Positions 52,313-61,337 are shown, counted from the first letter of the stretch. The stretch is DNA of 64,000 nucleotides from an uncultured Eubacteriales bacterium (GCA_902764875.1 CACWXP010000014.1:1-64000); one strand, 5' to 3'. Numbers and translations are program-made. Notes: generated by a model not told the origin, from the letters alone.

Positions 52313-52367
52313 GAAAAATCTTTGCTTTTCGGCCGGATTTTCTTTATTTTCCGGCATTTTTCCCGTT

Positions 52368-53690
52368 TCATATTCCCGGATCCGCCGTAGTCCGGATTCG
52401 TTCTTTTCGCAGACCCTTCGGATAATGGTTTTTGATCACGCCGCCGCTGCCTTTTCCCCAGCCGAGGTTCAGGCCCCGGAAGCAGACCTGCGTCCATCCC
52501 TTCGCGTCTCCCGGGATCTCCGCCCCGGCCATGTATGCCGCCGCGCCCGCCGCGTCCGTTACGGTCCGCAGCACTCCGCCGGTTTGCAGGAAACACAGTG
52601 CCAGAGCGTGATCCGGAACAAGGATTCTTCCGCGGTTTTCCGCGATCTGCAGTCCGGCCCGCAGCACCCGGATCCCTTTCATTTCCGGGCATTCCGGAAT
52701 CCGGATCAGCGTGTTTCCGAAGGTCGCGTTCGGCTCCTGCAGTCCCGGAACGGTTTCCCGCAGCACCCGGGCCGCCTCCCGGTCCGGCGGCGCAAAGGGG
52801 ATCCCGAAACGCGCTTTCTCTCCGCTGCCCTTTTTCCGCAGCAGCGCCGCGAACTGCCCTTCGCCCCGCATCCGGTGCGGCAGGCACAGCAGCGTTCCGT
52901 CCTTTCCCTCCGCCCCCGGCAGGCGAAAAGCCTCCGTTTCAAACTCCGGATGCTTTTCGAGAAAACGGTTCACAACCCCTTCGTTCTCCGCAGGGTTGTA
53001 GGTGCAGGTTGAATAGACCAGTCTTCCCCCGGGCCGTACCAGCCGGGCCGCTTCCTCAAGGATTTCTTCCTGCCGCTTCGCGCATCCTGCGGCTGCCTCT
53101 TCGCTCCATTCCCTCCGGGTTTCCGGATCCCGCCGGAACATGCCCTCACCGCTGCAGGGCGCGTCTGCCAGCACCCCGTCAAAGCATTCGTCCCAGGCGT
53201 GCGGAAGGTCCGCCGGAACCATGCAGGTCACAACGCTGTTGGGAATGCCCATACGTTCGATATTCCGGCTCAGGATTTGCGCCCGCTTCGGCACCGGTTC
53301 GTTGCAGACCAGCAGGCCCTCCCCCTTCATTTTGATGCCGATCTGGGTGGATTTCCCGCCCGGCGCGGCGCAAAGATCCAGGATCCGTTCCCCTGGCTGC
53401 GGATCCAGCACTTCCGCCGGCAGCATGGCCGCGGGCTCCTGCAGATAAAAAGCCCCGGCTTCGTGGAAAACCGTAGCCCCGGCCGTGCTTTCCCCTGCCA
53501 GGAAGAATCCGTCTTCCGTCCATGGAATCTTTCCGCCGGCTGTAAAGGCTTCCATGCCTTCGAAAGGTTTCAGGGGGTTCATCCGGATCCCGCGCAGAGG
53601 CGCTTCTTCCATCGCATGCAAAAAATCCGGCAGCTCGTTTCCCAGCTGTCGGCTCATCCGTTCAACAAATGCTTTCGGCAGGTTCGTCAT
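52368..53690 (-). CDS. RsmF-like rRNA cytosine-C5 methyltransferase
   Basis: NOL1/NOP2/Sun family, probably RsmF (16S m5C1407). 440 aa from the ATG at 53690 (GGAGG four bases away). SAM motif ILDLCAAPGGKSTQI (about 101-115), catalytic DAPCSGEGMFRRDP and STCTYNPAENEGVV with its two cysteines. A C-terminal domain (about 290-440) of the RsmF type, with PUA-like elements, supports RsmF over RsmB. The ATG overlaps the stop of the P-loop ATPase gene (ATGA). Confidence 0.9.
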   Translation of the reverse strand: MTNLPKAFVERMSRQLGNELPDFLHAMEEAPLRGIRMNPLKPFEGMEAFTAGGKIPWTEDGFFLAGESTAGATVFHEAGAFYLQEPAAMLPAEVLDPQPGERILDLCAAPGGKSTQIGIKMKGEGLLVCNEPVPKRAQILSRNIERMGIPNSVVTCMVPADLPHAWDECFDGVLADAPCSGEGMFRRDPETRREWSEEAAAGCAKRQEEILEEAARLVRPGGRLVYSTCTYNPAENEGVVNRFLEKHPEFETEAFRLPGAEGKDGTLLCLPHRMRGEGQFAALLRKKGSGEKARFGIPFAPPDREAARVLRETVPGLQEPNATFGNTLIRIPECPEMKGIRVLRAGLQIAENRGRILVPDHALALCFLQTGGVLRTVTDAAGAAAYMAGAEIPGDAKGWTQVCFRGLNLGWGKGSGGVIKNHYPKGLRKERIRTTADPGI

Positions 53691-54403
53691 TCCGCCTCCA
53701 CCATCCATTCCGGAACCATATACCGTTCGATGTCCATCGTCTCCGTCTTCAGCCGGCAGTTTTCCAGCACATTCCTTTTTCCCGCCGTGATCACCCGGCC
53801 GATCCCCATGCGCGCCGCGCAGGCGAGGACGGTTTTCTCCCCCCGCTCCACCATTTCCGCCGTGGTCCGGTCTGCCAGGTTCGTGTTGTTGATCATCAGG
53901 TCGATCTTCAGCCGGCCCCGGGCCTCAATCCGCTGCGCCAGATCGATGATATCGTCCTCTTCCATGGTCAGGGGACGCATGCAGTTGACCGCCAGGGCCA
54001 CCAGGGTCTGCTCCCGCCGGGCCATAAAGGAAGGATAGTACCGGCCCAGTGCCGCCGCGCCCGTGTCGTCTCCGCCCACGTCGAAAATGACCCGGTCGGA
54101 AGGCACTTCAAAAACGCTCTGGATCTCTGCGGGCAGCGCCGGAATGTCCACCGTCGTCATCGCGTAGGTGGGCATCAGCACGCGAACGCCCGCCGCTTTC
54201 AGTTCTTCCGCTTTTTCGCCGGTCCGAAAATAGGGATTCACAATGTCCAGATCCACCAGCGTGGTCTTTTCTTCCCGTGCGGCGTCAAAAGCAAGATTCA
54301 GCGATATTTCCGTCTTTCCGCTGCCGTAGTTCCCCGTAATCACGAGGAACCGCGCGTTCCCGAAGCATTCCTTCATGAGTTCTGCTCTCCGTTTTTCTTC
54401 CAT
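53687..54403 (-). CDS. SIMIBI-type P-loop ATPase, unknown role
   Basis: 238 aa. Walker A GNYGSGKTEISLNLAF (about 24-39) in the ParA/MinD style, followed by KTTLVDLDIVNPYFRT (switch I-like) and VIFDVGGDDTGAAAL (Walker B/switch II). This matches small MinD/CobQ-like ATPases that move or deliver partners. Its neighbours (a membrane protein, CdaR, CdaA) suggest a role at the membrane. Its 5' end overlaps the upstream membrane-protein gene by 31 bp; its stop overlaps the RsmF-like start. Confidence 0.75.
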   Translation of the reverse strand: MEEKRRAELMKECFGNARFLVITGNYGSGKTEISLNLAFDAAREEKTTLVDLDIVNPYFRTGEKAEELKAAGVRVLMPTYAMTTVDIPALPAEIQSVFEVPSDRVIFDVGGDDTGAAALGRYYPSFMARREQTLVALAVNCMRPLTMEEDDIIDLAQRIEARGRLKIDLMINNTNLADRTTAEMVERGEKTVLACAARMGIGRVITAGKRNVLENCRLKTETMDIERYMVPEWMVEAE

Positions 54404-55056
54404 CCTTCAGGATAAACCGGCGCGTGATAGGCTTCCCTGTGGTCGACGATGGGCCGGGGCGCATAATAATGAATTTCACGCTCCTCGTCGGCGTCACCCA
54501 GCAGGTTCACCCGCAGCCTGCGCCTTCCCGGTCTGCTTCCCGGCTTCCGGTAAGGACTGTCCAGCGGAACGGTGTAGCCGGCCTTCGTAATCTCGGCCTC
54601 GGGTTCCGCCTCCGGCATTTCCTTTTCCGAAACTTTCCATCTGCTCAGGTCGTCGTCCGTGTCAGGCTCCGCCTGCCGCCGGGGTGAAAGCTCCCGTTCC
54701 TCCGGTTCGTCCGCCCGCAGGCTCTCCGGAAAATAGTACTGTGCCGGGTCCGCCCCGTCGTTTTTCCATTCTTCCTGCGGCACGTTGTCCGCTTCGACCG
54801 GGGTCTCTCCTTTGTTTTTCAGCCTGCGCCAGAAGGACCGCCACACCTTGTAGGGCTGCCACCTGAAAAAGTAGACCGAAAAATCCACGATCGCCCCGAC
54901 AGCGCAGAGAATGACCGCGATTTTAATCCAGTTGTTCCAGATGAACTGAAAAAAGGATTTTCCTTCTTTTCCCGTAAACGCGGACCAGATGGCCGAGACC
55001 AGTCCCTGCATCCATCCCAGCAAAATACTGAAAACGGTATTTGCAAAGCTTCCCAT
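54373..55056 (-). CDS. Single-TM or two-TM protein with long acidic cytosolic tail
   Basis: 227 aa. One or two hydrophobic helices (about 5-28 and 42-65) are followed by a polar, Pro/Glu-rich tail of about 150 residues, probably disordered. No known family. It sits between the CdaR and ATPase genes, with overlaps on one side and a 12-bp gap on the other, so it is probably co-expressed with the c-di-AMP genes. Confidence 0.7.
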   Translation of the reverse strand: MGSFANTVFSILLGWMQGLVSAIWSAFTGKEGKSFFQFIWNNWIKIAVILCAVGAIVDFSVYFFRWQPYKVWRSFWRRLKNKGETPVEADNVPQEEWKNDGADPAQYYFPESLRADEPEERELSPRRQAEPDTDDDLSRWKVSEKEMPEAEPEAEITKAGYTVPLDSPYRKPGSRPGRRRLRVNLLGDADEEREIHYYAPRPIVDHREAYHAPVYPEGWKKNGEQNS

Positions 55057-55068
55057 TTTGTCGTCCTC

Positions 55069-56145
55069 TTATTCCGCGTTCTCCGCGTCCGGCACGATTT
55101 CAACCGTCACCGTCACGGTGTCGTTGGAAAGCACCGCGTCTTCGGAGGGTTTCTGAACCTTGATCTGGAAAACGGTGGTCTCGCTCAGATCCTGAACGTT
55201 CACAACCCGGTCCAGCGCCGGTTTGTTCATCTGTTCCATCACTTCGTTCCGCGCCGCCACGGTGATGTTTTCCGGGCTCACCTTCGTGGAAACAACTTTG
55301 TATCCTTTGGCCGGCGTTCCCTGGGTTTCAATCAGGTCGCTGACGCTGAAGGATTTGGTGGGCATCACGGTTCCCTCAATCAGCACGGTATCAATGGTTG
55401 TGCCCTCGGTGGTGATACTGAGCAGCGGGCTGTTCACTTCTTCGCCGGCGCGGTTGAACAGGCGGATCTCACCCGTGGCCAGCAGCGTTCCTTCCGTCCA
55501 TTCCAGATCCTCCGGATCCACAAACACCCGGGCAATGGAGATGGACTGCACCAGGGTGCGCGGTCCGTTCACGGCAATCAGTTTCGGGTCCACCGAAGGG
55601 TTAGTCATATACCATTCGTGGTACCAGCCGTTCTGATAGTCCCCGCCGATGCTCACGGAGATGGGAATCCGCTGACGCACCATGTATTCGTCCACTTCAA
55701 CGCTGATGGAAGAGGGCGTCGTGCCCGTCACCTTTCCGAAGGTGGCGTTGGCCGTGCTTTGGATTTTCAGTTCCTGCGTACCGATACCGTTGATTTTGGA
55801 AAGATCCACCCGCAGGTTATACGCGGAAGCTTCCGCGGTGTCATACTGCTTCTGGGGAACCGCCGCCGTTGCCGAGACGCCGGACAGCGCTTCCTCCAGG
55901 GAGCTGACGACAATATAGCCGTTTCGCTTCATGGTTTCCTCGCCCGTGATCGAAACGCTCACGTTCTGCCACGTTTTGTCCCGGGTCAGCGAGTCGTCCT
56001 GGGAAATCAGTCCGGCCCACAGTACCAGGGAGATCAGCAGCGCAATCAGTTTCACCCATCCGTTGTGAAACAGCACATGCTTGATCGCTTTCAGGATCTG
56101 CTTTCCGCTTTCTCCCGCCCGGTTCGCAAAGGACGTATTACTCAT
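55069..56145 (-). CDS. cdaR: CdaR/YbbR-type regulator of the diadenylate cyclase
   Basis: 358 aa. A membrane helix (about 26-45) anchors a chain of YbbR beta domains outside the cell (DDSLTRDKTWQNVSV onward, three or four repeats, e.g. PKLIAVNGPRTLVQSI). CdaR partners the cyclase CdaA and senses wall or osmotic state. ATG at 56145 is chosen from GGAGGGCG upstream; it lies just before the CdaA stop, so the two are coupled. Confidence 0.93.
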   Translation of the reverse strand: MSNTSFANRAGESGKQILKAIKHVLFHNGWVKLIALLISLVLWAGLISQDDSLTRDKTWQNVSVSITGEETMKRNGYIVVSSLEEALSGVSATAAVPQKQYDTAEASAYNLRVDLSKINGIGTQELKIQSTANATFGKVTGTTPSSISVEVDEYMVRQRIPISVSIGGDYQNGWYHEWYMTNPSVDPKLIAVNGPRTLVQSISIARVFVDPEDLEWTEGTLLATGEIRLFNRAGEEVNSPLLSITTEGTTIDTVLIEGTVMPTKSFSVSDLIETQGTPAKGYKVVSTKVSPENITVAARNEVMEQMNKPALDRVVNVQDLSETTVFQIKVQKPSEDAVLSNDTVTVTVEIVPDAENAE

Positions 56146-57001
56146 CTGTTTCGCCCTCCGCATCTTCTTTCATATTTTTAAAGAAGGAAAGCACCCTGGA
56201 TTGCCTCGATGTATAGATTTCGCCCAGCACTTCCTCCAGGTTCTTAACTGTCAGCGGCCGGGTCAGGTGACCGTCCCGGGCCATGGAAACAATCCCGGTT
56301 TCTTCGGAAACGACCAGCACAATCGCATCGGTATTCTCGCTGATCCCCACCGCCGCCCGGTGTCGTGTACCCAGTTCCCGGCTCACGCCGCTGGCCTCCG
56401 CCAGCGGAAGAATGCAGGCGGCTGCCATAATTTCATTGTCCCGGATCACAACCGCACCGTCGTGCAGCGGTGTGTTCGGCTCGAATATATTTTCCAGCAG
56501 CGGCGCGGAAATCTCCGCGTTCAGCCGGGTTCCGGTTTCGATCACGTCTTCCAGGCCGGTTTGCTGTTCGAAAACGATCAGCGCCCCGACTCTCCGCTTG
56601 CTCAGGTCCATGATCGTCTGGATGATTTCGGAAATGATCAGGTCCCTTTCCTCGTTCAGGGGTTTGTGGCCACTCTTCTGGAACACGCGGCTGCGTCCCA
56701 TCCGCTCCAGCGCCTTGCGGAATTCCGGCTGAAACAGAACCACCAGCACGATGGCCCCGTTCTGCAAAATGGCGTTCAGCAGCCAGTTCAGGCTCACCAG
56801 CCCCAGTAGGTTGCTCAGAAACGCAATAATCAGCAGCAGGAAAAGCCCCTTCAGCAGCGCGCTGCCGCGGGTGTGCCGGGTCAGCAGCAGAAGCTCGTAG
56901 ATAATGATCGCGACGATCAGGATGTCGATCACGTCAACCACCCGGATCCGGTGAGTCAGATTCCAGACCATGTTCCGAATCGTTCCCATCACATCGTTCA
57001 T
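56138..57001 (-). CDS. cdaA: Diadenylate cyclase
   Basis: Makes c-di-AMP from two ATP. 287 aa. Three membrane helices in the first about 100 residues, then the DAC domain with the two diagnostic motifs, NTPLHDGAVVI (about 194-204) and LGTRHRAAVG (about 227-236). First gene of the cluster with cdaR. In Firmicutes c-di-AMP controls potassium and wall balance. Confidence 0.96.
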   Translation of the reverse strand: MNDVMGTIRNMVWNLTHRIRVVDVIDILIVAIIIYELLLLTRHTRGSALLKGLFLLLIIAFLSNLLGLVSLNWLLNAILQNGAIVLVVLFQPEFRKALERMGRSRVFQKSGHKPLNEERDLIISEIIQTIMDLSKRRVGALIVFEQQTGLEDVIETGTRLNAEISAPLLENIFEPNTPLHDGAVVIRDNEIMAAACILPLAEASGVSRELGTRHRAAVGISENTDAIVLVVSEETGIVSMARDGHLTRPLTVKNLEEVLGEIYTSRQSRVLSFFKNMKEDAEGETDE

Positions 57002-57065
57002 CCGCTCACCCTCCTTCCGGCCTGACCGAAACCTTATTATACACGAACCCGGTTCAAAATGAAAG

Positions 57066-57114
57066 ACGGACTTTCATATTTTTTTCATATTTCTGAAACA
57101 ATTTGAAAGTCCGC
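57066..57114 (-). terminator. Terminator of the SH3 protein gene
   Basis: Minus strand: GGACTTTCA (57112-57104) pairs with TGAAAGTCC (57076-57068) around a long AT-rich loop, followed by T-rich sequence. Confidence 0.55.
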
Positions 57115-57123
57115 CCTGTGGTT

Positions 57124-58053
57124 CTATTTCGTAATGATAAACTGCGCCATCATGTAGCCGTATTCCGTCCCGATCTTGACAAAATGCCAGTTCGTTCCGG
57201 GGGTCAGAATGGTCACCGGCGTTCCGGGAGCGATGGAATCAATGGCAGTACTGGTAATGCGCGGCTCGCTTCTGAGGTTGACATTCTTTCCGTTGCTGCT
57301 CCATACATAAGTGCCATGCAGCGGATAGTAAGGCGACGGTTCCGTTTTGGACAGGTACATCGTCATCATATACCCGACCTTGCCGTCTACATTGATCTTG
57401 CTCCAGGTCGTGCCCAGCTCGATCATCCCCGCCTTGGTCCCAACGTCGTAGAAACCGATGGACCGGCTGCTCCTGGAAGGCCCTGACCGCAGGTTCACCC
57501 CGGCGCCGTTGGCGCTGACCACCCAAACGTCGTAAAGAATGGTTTCTCCGCCGGTTCCCGGGTCGGTTCCCGTCAGGAATTCGGTCATCATGTATCCGAT
57601 CATGCTGCCGATCTGAATCTGGGTAAAGTTGCCGTATTTCCCGAGCACCATGCACTTCGTCCCCGGCGGATAGGAAGCCACCGCGCCGTATTTGGTTCCC
57701 GGGCCGCTGCGCAGCTTCACGTTCAGGCCGTTCCTGCTGGTCACCCAGGCGTTCTGGCCCACCACCAGGTCGTCCCCGCTCACCACCAGATAGCTGCCCA
57801 GCATGTATCCGTTGATGCCGTCCGGGGCCGTCACCGCGTACCATTTTCCGCTCTGCCCGGTGATGGTCACGACCGTTCCCGTCGGATAGCTGGAGATTTT
57901 TCTTCCGCTGTAGGAAGGCGCGTCCCGCAGGATCAGCCAGCCCCCGCGCACCGTCCCGGTTTTTTCCGCAAAGGCCGCAACAGGCATGAAGCTGCAGAGA
58001 AAGATCACTGCTGAAACCAGCGCGGCAGCAAACCGTTTCTTTCCATGCTTCAC
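57124..58053 (-). CDS. Secreted four-SH3-repeat protein
   Basis: 309 aa. Signal peptide (about 1-29, ending AFA) and four bacterial SH3 (SH3b) repeats, recognisable by LRDAPSYSGRKISSYPTGT, KLRSGPGTKYGAVASYPPGT, NLRSGPSRSSRSIGF and NLRSEPRITSTAID. SH3b repeats bind peptidoglycan stems. No enzyme domain, so it is probably a wall-binding adaptor or a defensive surface protein. Monocistronic. Confidence 0.85.
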   Translation of the reverse strand: MKHGKKRFAAALVSAVIFLCSFMPVAAFAEKTGTVRGGWLILRDAPSYSGRKISSYPTGTVVTITGQSGKWYAVTAPDGINGYMLGSYLVVSGDDLVVGQNAWVTSRNGLNVKLRSGPGTKYGAVASYPPGTKCMVLGKYGNFTQIQIGSMIGYMMTEFLTGTDPGTGGETILYDVWVVSANGAGVNLRSGPSRSSRSIGFYDVGTKAGMIELGTTWSKINVDGKVGYMMTMYLSKTEPSPYYPLHGTYVWSSNGKNVNLRSEPRITSTAIDSIAPGTPVTILTPGTNWHFVKIGTEYGYMMAQFIITK

Positions 58054-58124
58054 GGCCTTCAGCTCCTTTCAGAAGAAATCCCGGGAAATTATAAACCTAT
58101 TGTACACTCTTTTGGGAAAAAGAA

Positions 58125-58152
58125 AAACCCCTTTTGCTTAAAAAAGGAGTTT
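58125..58152 (-). terminator. Terminator of rpsT
   Basis: Minus strand: AAACTCCTTTT pairs imperfectly with AAAAGGGGTTT and is followed by TTCTTTTTC, just after rpsT. Confidence 0.7.
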
Positions 58153-58174
58153 ATCACACGCGAACTTTCTTCGC

Positions 58175-58441
58175 TCAGACGGCAGCGGCCTTGTTCAGCT
58201 GCTTTGCCAGACGGGCCTTTTTGCGGTTGGCGGCATTCTTGTGAATAACGCCCTTGGCTGCGGCCTTGTCAATCACGGCGGACGTCGCGGACAACAGCTC
58301 TTTGGCGTTGGTCGGGTCGGCGGCAACAGCAGCATCGAACTTACGAATGGAAGTACGCATGCCGCTCTTCACGATGCGATTCTGCAGGTTTTTCTTCTCG
58401 CTGACCTTCACGCGTTTCTTCGCGGACTGGATATTCGGCAA
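58175..58441 (-). CDS. rpsT: 30S ribosomal protein S20
   Basis: 88 aa, highly basic helical bundle: starts PNIQSAKKRVKVSEKKN, contains KGVIHKNAANRKKARLAKQL. GGGGAGGTG precedes the ATG. A promoter with exact 17-bp spacing lies upstream. Confidence 0.97.
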   Translation of the reverse strand: MPNIQSAKKRVKVSEKKNLQNRIVKSGMRTSIRKFDAAVAADPTNAKELLSATSAVIDKAAAKGVIHKNAANRKKARLAKQLNKAAAV

Positions 58442-58486
58442 CTCGGTTCACCTCCCCTTAGGTTCCTTAAAAAACCATCGTATGGC

Positions 58487-58515
58487 ATAATATCATGTTT
58501 GAAAGGAAAAAGCAA
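58487..58515 (-). promoter_or_regulatory. rpsT promoter
   Basis: Minus strand: TTGCTT (58515-58510), 17-bp spacer, TATTAT (58492-58487), about 45 bp before the start. Confidence 0.75.
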
Positions 58516-58660
58516 CCCTTTCCGGCAGAAAAACTTTCTTTTTTTCTTTTCGCCGTTTTCATGGCGAAAACAAATCAAATACAGGCGGATTCCGAATTCT
58601 CCTCTTCCAATGAAAGGAGTTTTGGTTTATAATGGTTCCAGATTTTGATTTGCTTTGAAT

Positions 58661-59386
58661 ATGGAGGTCTTCCCCATTTGCATCAGCGCTTCCGGCGATT
58701 CCCCTGTTCTGTTCCGGCCCCCGAAGACAGATCGTGAATATCATGATCTGAAAGCTCTTTACTGCGTTTCCACCCGTCTGGATACCGCCGGTCCCTGGCT
58801 CGACAGGCTGTACAAAACCCTCAATCCGAAACGCTTTGCCCATTCCCTTTCCGTGGCACGGACTTCCGTGCGTCTGGCGGAAAAATACGGTCTGGACGTG
58901 ATCCGTGCGGAGCAGGCCGGCCTGCTGCACGACTGTGCCAAATGCCTCCGCCTGGAGGAAATGCAGAAAATCGCCGTTAGACACAATTTGACCGACGATC
59001 CTGCCTTTCTCGAGTCCCCGGCCCTGCTCCATTCCGTGGTCGGTGCCTGGGTGGCCCGGAAAAAATACGGCATGGAGGACCCGGAGGTCCTGAAAGCCAT
59101 CGAGTATCACAACACCGGCTGCGCCGGCATGTCTCCCCTGGCTATGGACATCTGCCTCTCCGATTTTATCGAGCCGAACCGTGAGCCCTTCCCCGGGCTG
59201 GAAGAGGTTCGTGCCCTGGCAGAAGTATCCCTGGAAAAAGCGCTCCTGCTTTCCCTGGAGGATGTGGTGGCCCATGTTTCCTCCAAGGGCAGAGCCCTTC
59301 ATCCCCGAACTCTCGGAACCATTGAATGGCTGAAAACACTCCCTGCCGTAAATGCCGACCCAACCCCCGAACCCATTAAACCGTAA
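58661..59386 (+). CDS. YqeK-like HD-domain Ap4A hydrolase
   Basis: HD-domain phosphohydrolase of the YqeK family (symmetrical Ap4A hydrolase). 241 aa from the ATG at 58661; a TTG two codons earlier is possible. PKRFAHSLSVARTSVRLAEK (about 57-76), GLLHDCAK (HD motif), and ALLHSVVGAWVARKKYG are family strings. An N-terminal extension of about 45 residues precedes the HD domain. TATAAT near 58629 could be its -10. It precedes rsfS, as in most Firmicutes, though nadD, the usual partner, is elsewhere. Confidence 0.88.
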   Translation: MEVFPICISASGDSPVLFRPPKTDREYHDLKALYCVSTRLDTAGPWLDRLYKTLNPKRFAHSLSVARTSVRLAEKYGLDVIRAEQAGLLHDCAKCLRLEEMQKIAVRHNLTDDPAFLESPALLHSVVGAWVARKKYGMEDPEVLKAIEYHNTGCAGMSPLAMDICLSDFIEPNREPFPGLEEVRALAEVSLEKALLLSLEDVVAHVSSKGRALHPRTLGTIEWLKTLPAVNADPTPEPIKP

Positions 59387-59462
59387 ACCTTAAATCTACT
59401 ATCCACTAACCACTCATCACTATCCACTGCCGCGCAGCAGCGCGGTCTCAAGGAGGTACTTC

Positions 59463-59828
59463 ATGCAGGATCAGGAACTGGTGCTCAACCTGGCGTCCTT
59501 TCTCTACGAAAAGAAAGCACAGGACATTGTTGTCCTGCGCGTCTCCCATCTCACGGTACTCTGCGATTATCTGGTCATCGCCAGCGGCCGGACTGCCAGC
59601 CAGGTTTCTTCTCTGGCCGACCTGGCCGATGAATTCATGGCCAAAGCCGCCCTGCCCCTCCGGCGCACCGAAGGCCAGCGGGAAGGCCGCTGGGTCGTTC
59701 TCGACTACGGAAGCATCATGGTCCATCTCTTCCATCGCGAAGAGCGCGCCTATTACGGGCTCGACCGGCTCTGGAACGACGGAACCAACGCCCTGGACCT
59801 GCCCTTCGATCAGACGGTGCCCGACTGA
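59463..59828 (+). CDS. rsfS: Ribosome silencing factor
   Basis: 121 aa DUF143/Iojap protein that binds L14 and blocks subunit joining in starvation. AQDIVVLRVSHLTVLCDYLVIASG and the closing VHLFHREERAYYGLDRLW are diagnostic. AAGGAGG precedes the ATG. Follows yqeK across a short spacer with CTATCCACT repeats. Confidence 0.96.
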   Translation: MQDQELVLNLASFLYEKKAQDIVVLRVSHLTVLCDYLVIASGRTASQVSSLADLADEFMAKAALPLRRTEGQREGRWVVLDYGSIMVHLFHREERAYYGLDRLWNDGTNALDLPFDQTVPD

Positions 59829-59832
59829 CCCC

Positions 59833-59883
59833 GTTTCCAAAGCCTTTGAGATCCAACAACGTTCCTGAAGGAACTTTGGAAAC
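59833..59883. repeat. Nested inverted repeat after rsfS
   Basis: GTTTCCAAAG (59833-59842) and CTTTGGAAAC (59874-59883) form a perfect 10-bp outer stem; inside it GTTCCT and AGGAAC form a 6-bp hairpin. No T tract. It lies between convergent genes and may act as a transcript-end structure. Confidence 0.6.
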
Positions 59884-59894
59884 AGCGATCGCAA

Positions 59895-59915
59895 AATCCT
59901 AAATCCTCAATCCTA
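59895..59915. repeat. AATCCT units at the coaBC 3' end
   Basis: AATCCTAAATCCTCAATCCT gives three AATCCT units of 7-bp period straddling the coaBC stop codon. Like the arrays at 15862 and 46981. Confidence 0.45.
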
Positions 59916-61098
59916 ACACTTCATCCAGAATCACATCCGCCAGCTGCCGCTTGCTCATGATCGGCAGCTCTTTTTTCGCCTCTTTCGTGATCAGCGTGGC
60001 AATGTTCGTGTCCGTATTGAATCCGGCGCCGGGTTTCGTCACATCGTTGGCCACGATCATGTCCAGGTTCTTCGCCGCCAGTTTCTCTTCCGCGTGGCGG
60101 ATCACATGATCCGTTTCCGCCGCGAACCCGACGAAGGTCTGTCCCTGTTTTTTTGTTTTTCCGATCGTTTTGGCAATGTCCGGGTTTTCCTCCAGCACGA
60201 TCGTCAGCGGCTCCCCGGCCTTCTTCTTGATCTTTGTTTTCGATGCTGCTGCCGGCCGGTAATCCGCCACAGCCGCTGCCTGAATCACGATATCCTGCTT
60301 CGGCGTTTCCTTCTTCATGGCCGCCAGCAGATCCGCCGCCGATTCGATTGCAACGATCCGCACGTTCTCCGGTACCGGCGCCGTGGTGCTTCCCTTCACA
60401 AGCGTCACCTCCGCGCCCCGGTCCCGGGCCGCTTCCGCCAGTGCAAAGCCCATTTTCCCGCTGGAATCATTGGTCAGAAAGCGCACGGGGTCCAGCCGCT
60501 CCCGGGTGGCTCCGGCAGTGACGAGCACCTTCAGCCCCGCCAGATCGTTTTCCCCCGCAAGGATCTCCCCGATCTTTTCCACAATCTCCGCCGGTTCGCT
60601 CATCCGCCCGGCGCCCTCGTCGCCGCAGGCCAGGATGCCCGTTCCCGGGCCGACGAACCGCACGCCCCGCTTCCGCAGGGTTTCCACGTTCTGCCGCGTG
60701 GCCTCCGCGGTCCACATGCCGGTGTTCATGGCCGGGGCCACCAGCACCGGCGCCTTCGTCGCCAGCACGGTGGTGCTCAGCATGTCGTCCGCGATACCGC
60801 AGGCCATCTTGGCCAGGATATTCGCCGTCGCCGGCGCGATTACAAACACGTCCGCCACTTTGGCCAGCGCCACGTGCTCCACGTTCCAGTATTCCGGCGC
60901 GGAAAAAGTGTCCGTAACCACCGCGTTCGCGCTCAGGGTCTGAAACGTCAGCGGTGCCACAAACTCCGTCGCGTTTTTCGTCATGATCACATGGACGCAG
61001 GCGCCCAGATGACGCAAACGGGAGACAACCTCGGCGCTTTTATACGCCGCGATGCCTCCCGTAACGCCCAGCACAATGTTTTTGCCGGTCCAGTTCAT
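59899..61098 (-). CDS. coaBC: Bifunctional phosphopantothenoylcysteine decarboxylase/synthetase
   Basis: Two steps of CoA synthesis. 399 aa: CoaC flavoprotein half (about 1-185, with TGGIAAYKSAEVVSRL, APATANILAKMACG and PAMNTGMW) and CoaB half (about 190-399, with VTAGATRERLDPVRF and ANDVTKPGAGFNTDTN). Follows rpoZ by one base, in the usual yicC-remA-gmk-rpoZ-coaBC order. The last step of CoA synthesis, CoaE, is also in the window. Confidence 0.96.
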   Translation of the reverse strand: MNWTGKNIVLGVTGGIAAYKSAEVVSRLRHLGACVHVIMTKNATEFVAPLTFQTLSANAVVTDTFSAPEYWNVEHVALAKVADVFVIAPATANILAKMACGIADDMLSTTVLATKAPVLVAPAMNTGMWTAEATRQNVETLRKRGVRFVGPGTGILACGDEGAGRMSEPAEIVEKIGEILAGENDLAGLKVLVTAGATRERLDPVRFLTNDSSGKMGFALAEAARDRGAEVTLVKGSTTAPVPENVRIVAIESAADLLAAMKKETPKQDIVIQAAAVADYRPAAASKTKIKKKAGEPLTIVLEENPDIAKTIGKTKKQGQTFVGFAAETDHVIRHAEEKLAAKNLDMIVANDVTKPGAGFNTDTNIATLITKEAKKELPIMSKRQLADVILDEVLGLRI

Positions 61099-61099
61099 T

Positions 61100-61318
61100 T
61101 TATGCCTGTTCCTCCGGATCCGCGGGGTTGTCGTAGGTCAGCAGCCCGCGGTTGATTTCTTCCACGGCGATCTTCAGAGGCTTCATGCCGTCGGCGTCAA
61201 TCATCGGCAGCGCGCCGTTGACGATTTCGCGGCCCCGCTTGCTGGCCTCCACCACCAGGGTGTAGCGGCTTTCCGCGTGGTTCAGCAGTTCCAGTACGCT
61301 CGGATCTACAATGGACAT
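61100..61318 (-). CDS. rpoZ: RNA polymerase omega subunit
   Basis: 72 aa. ESRYTLVVEASKRGREIVNG (about 16-35) is the omega core. Two genes downstream of remA in the conserved operon. Stabilises RNA polymerase beta'. Confidence 0.94.
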   Translation of the reverse strand: MSIVDPSVLELLNHAESRYTLVVEASKRGREIVNGALPMIDADGMKPLKIAVEEINRGLLTYDNPADPEEQA

Positions 61319-61337
61319 TTCTTTGTTTCCTCCTGCC

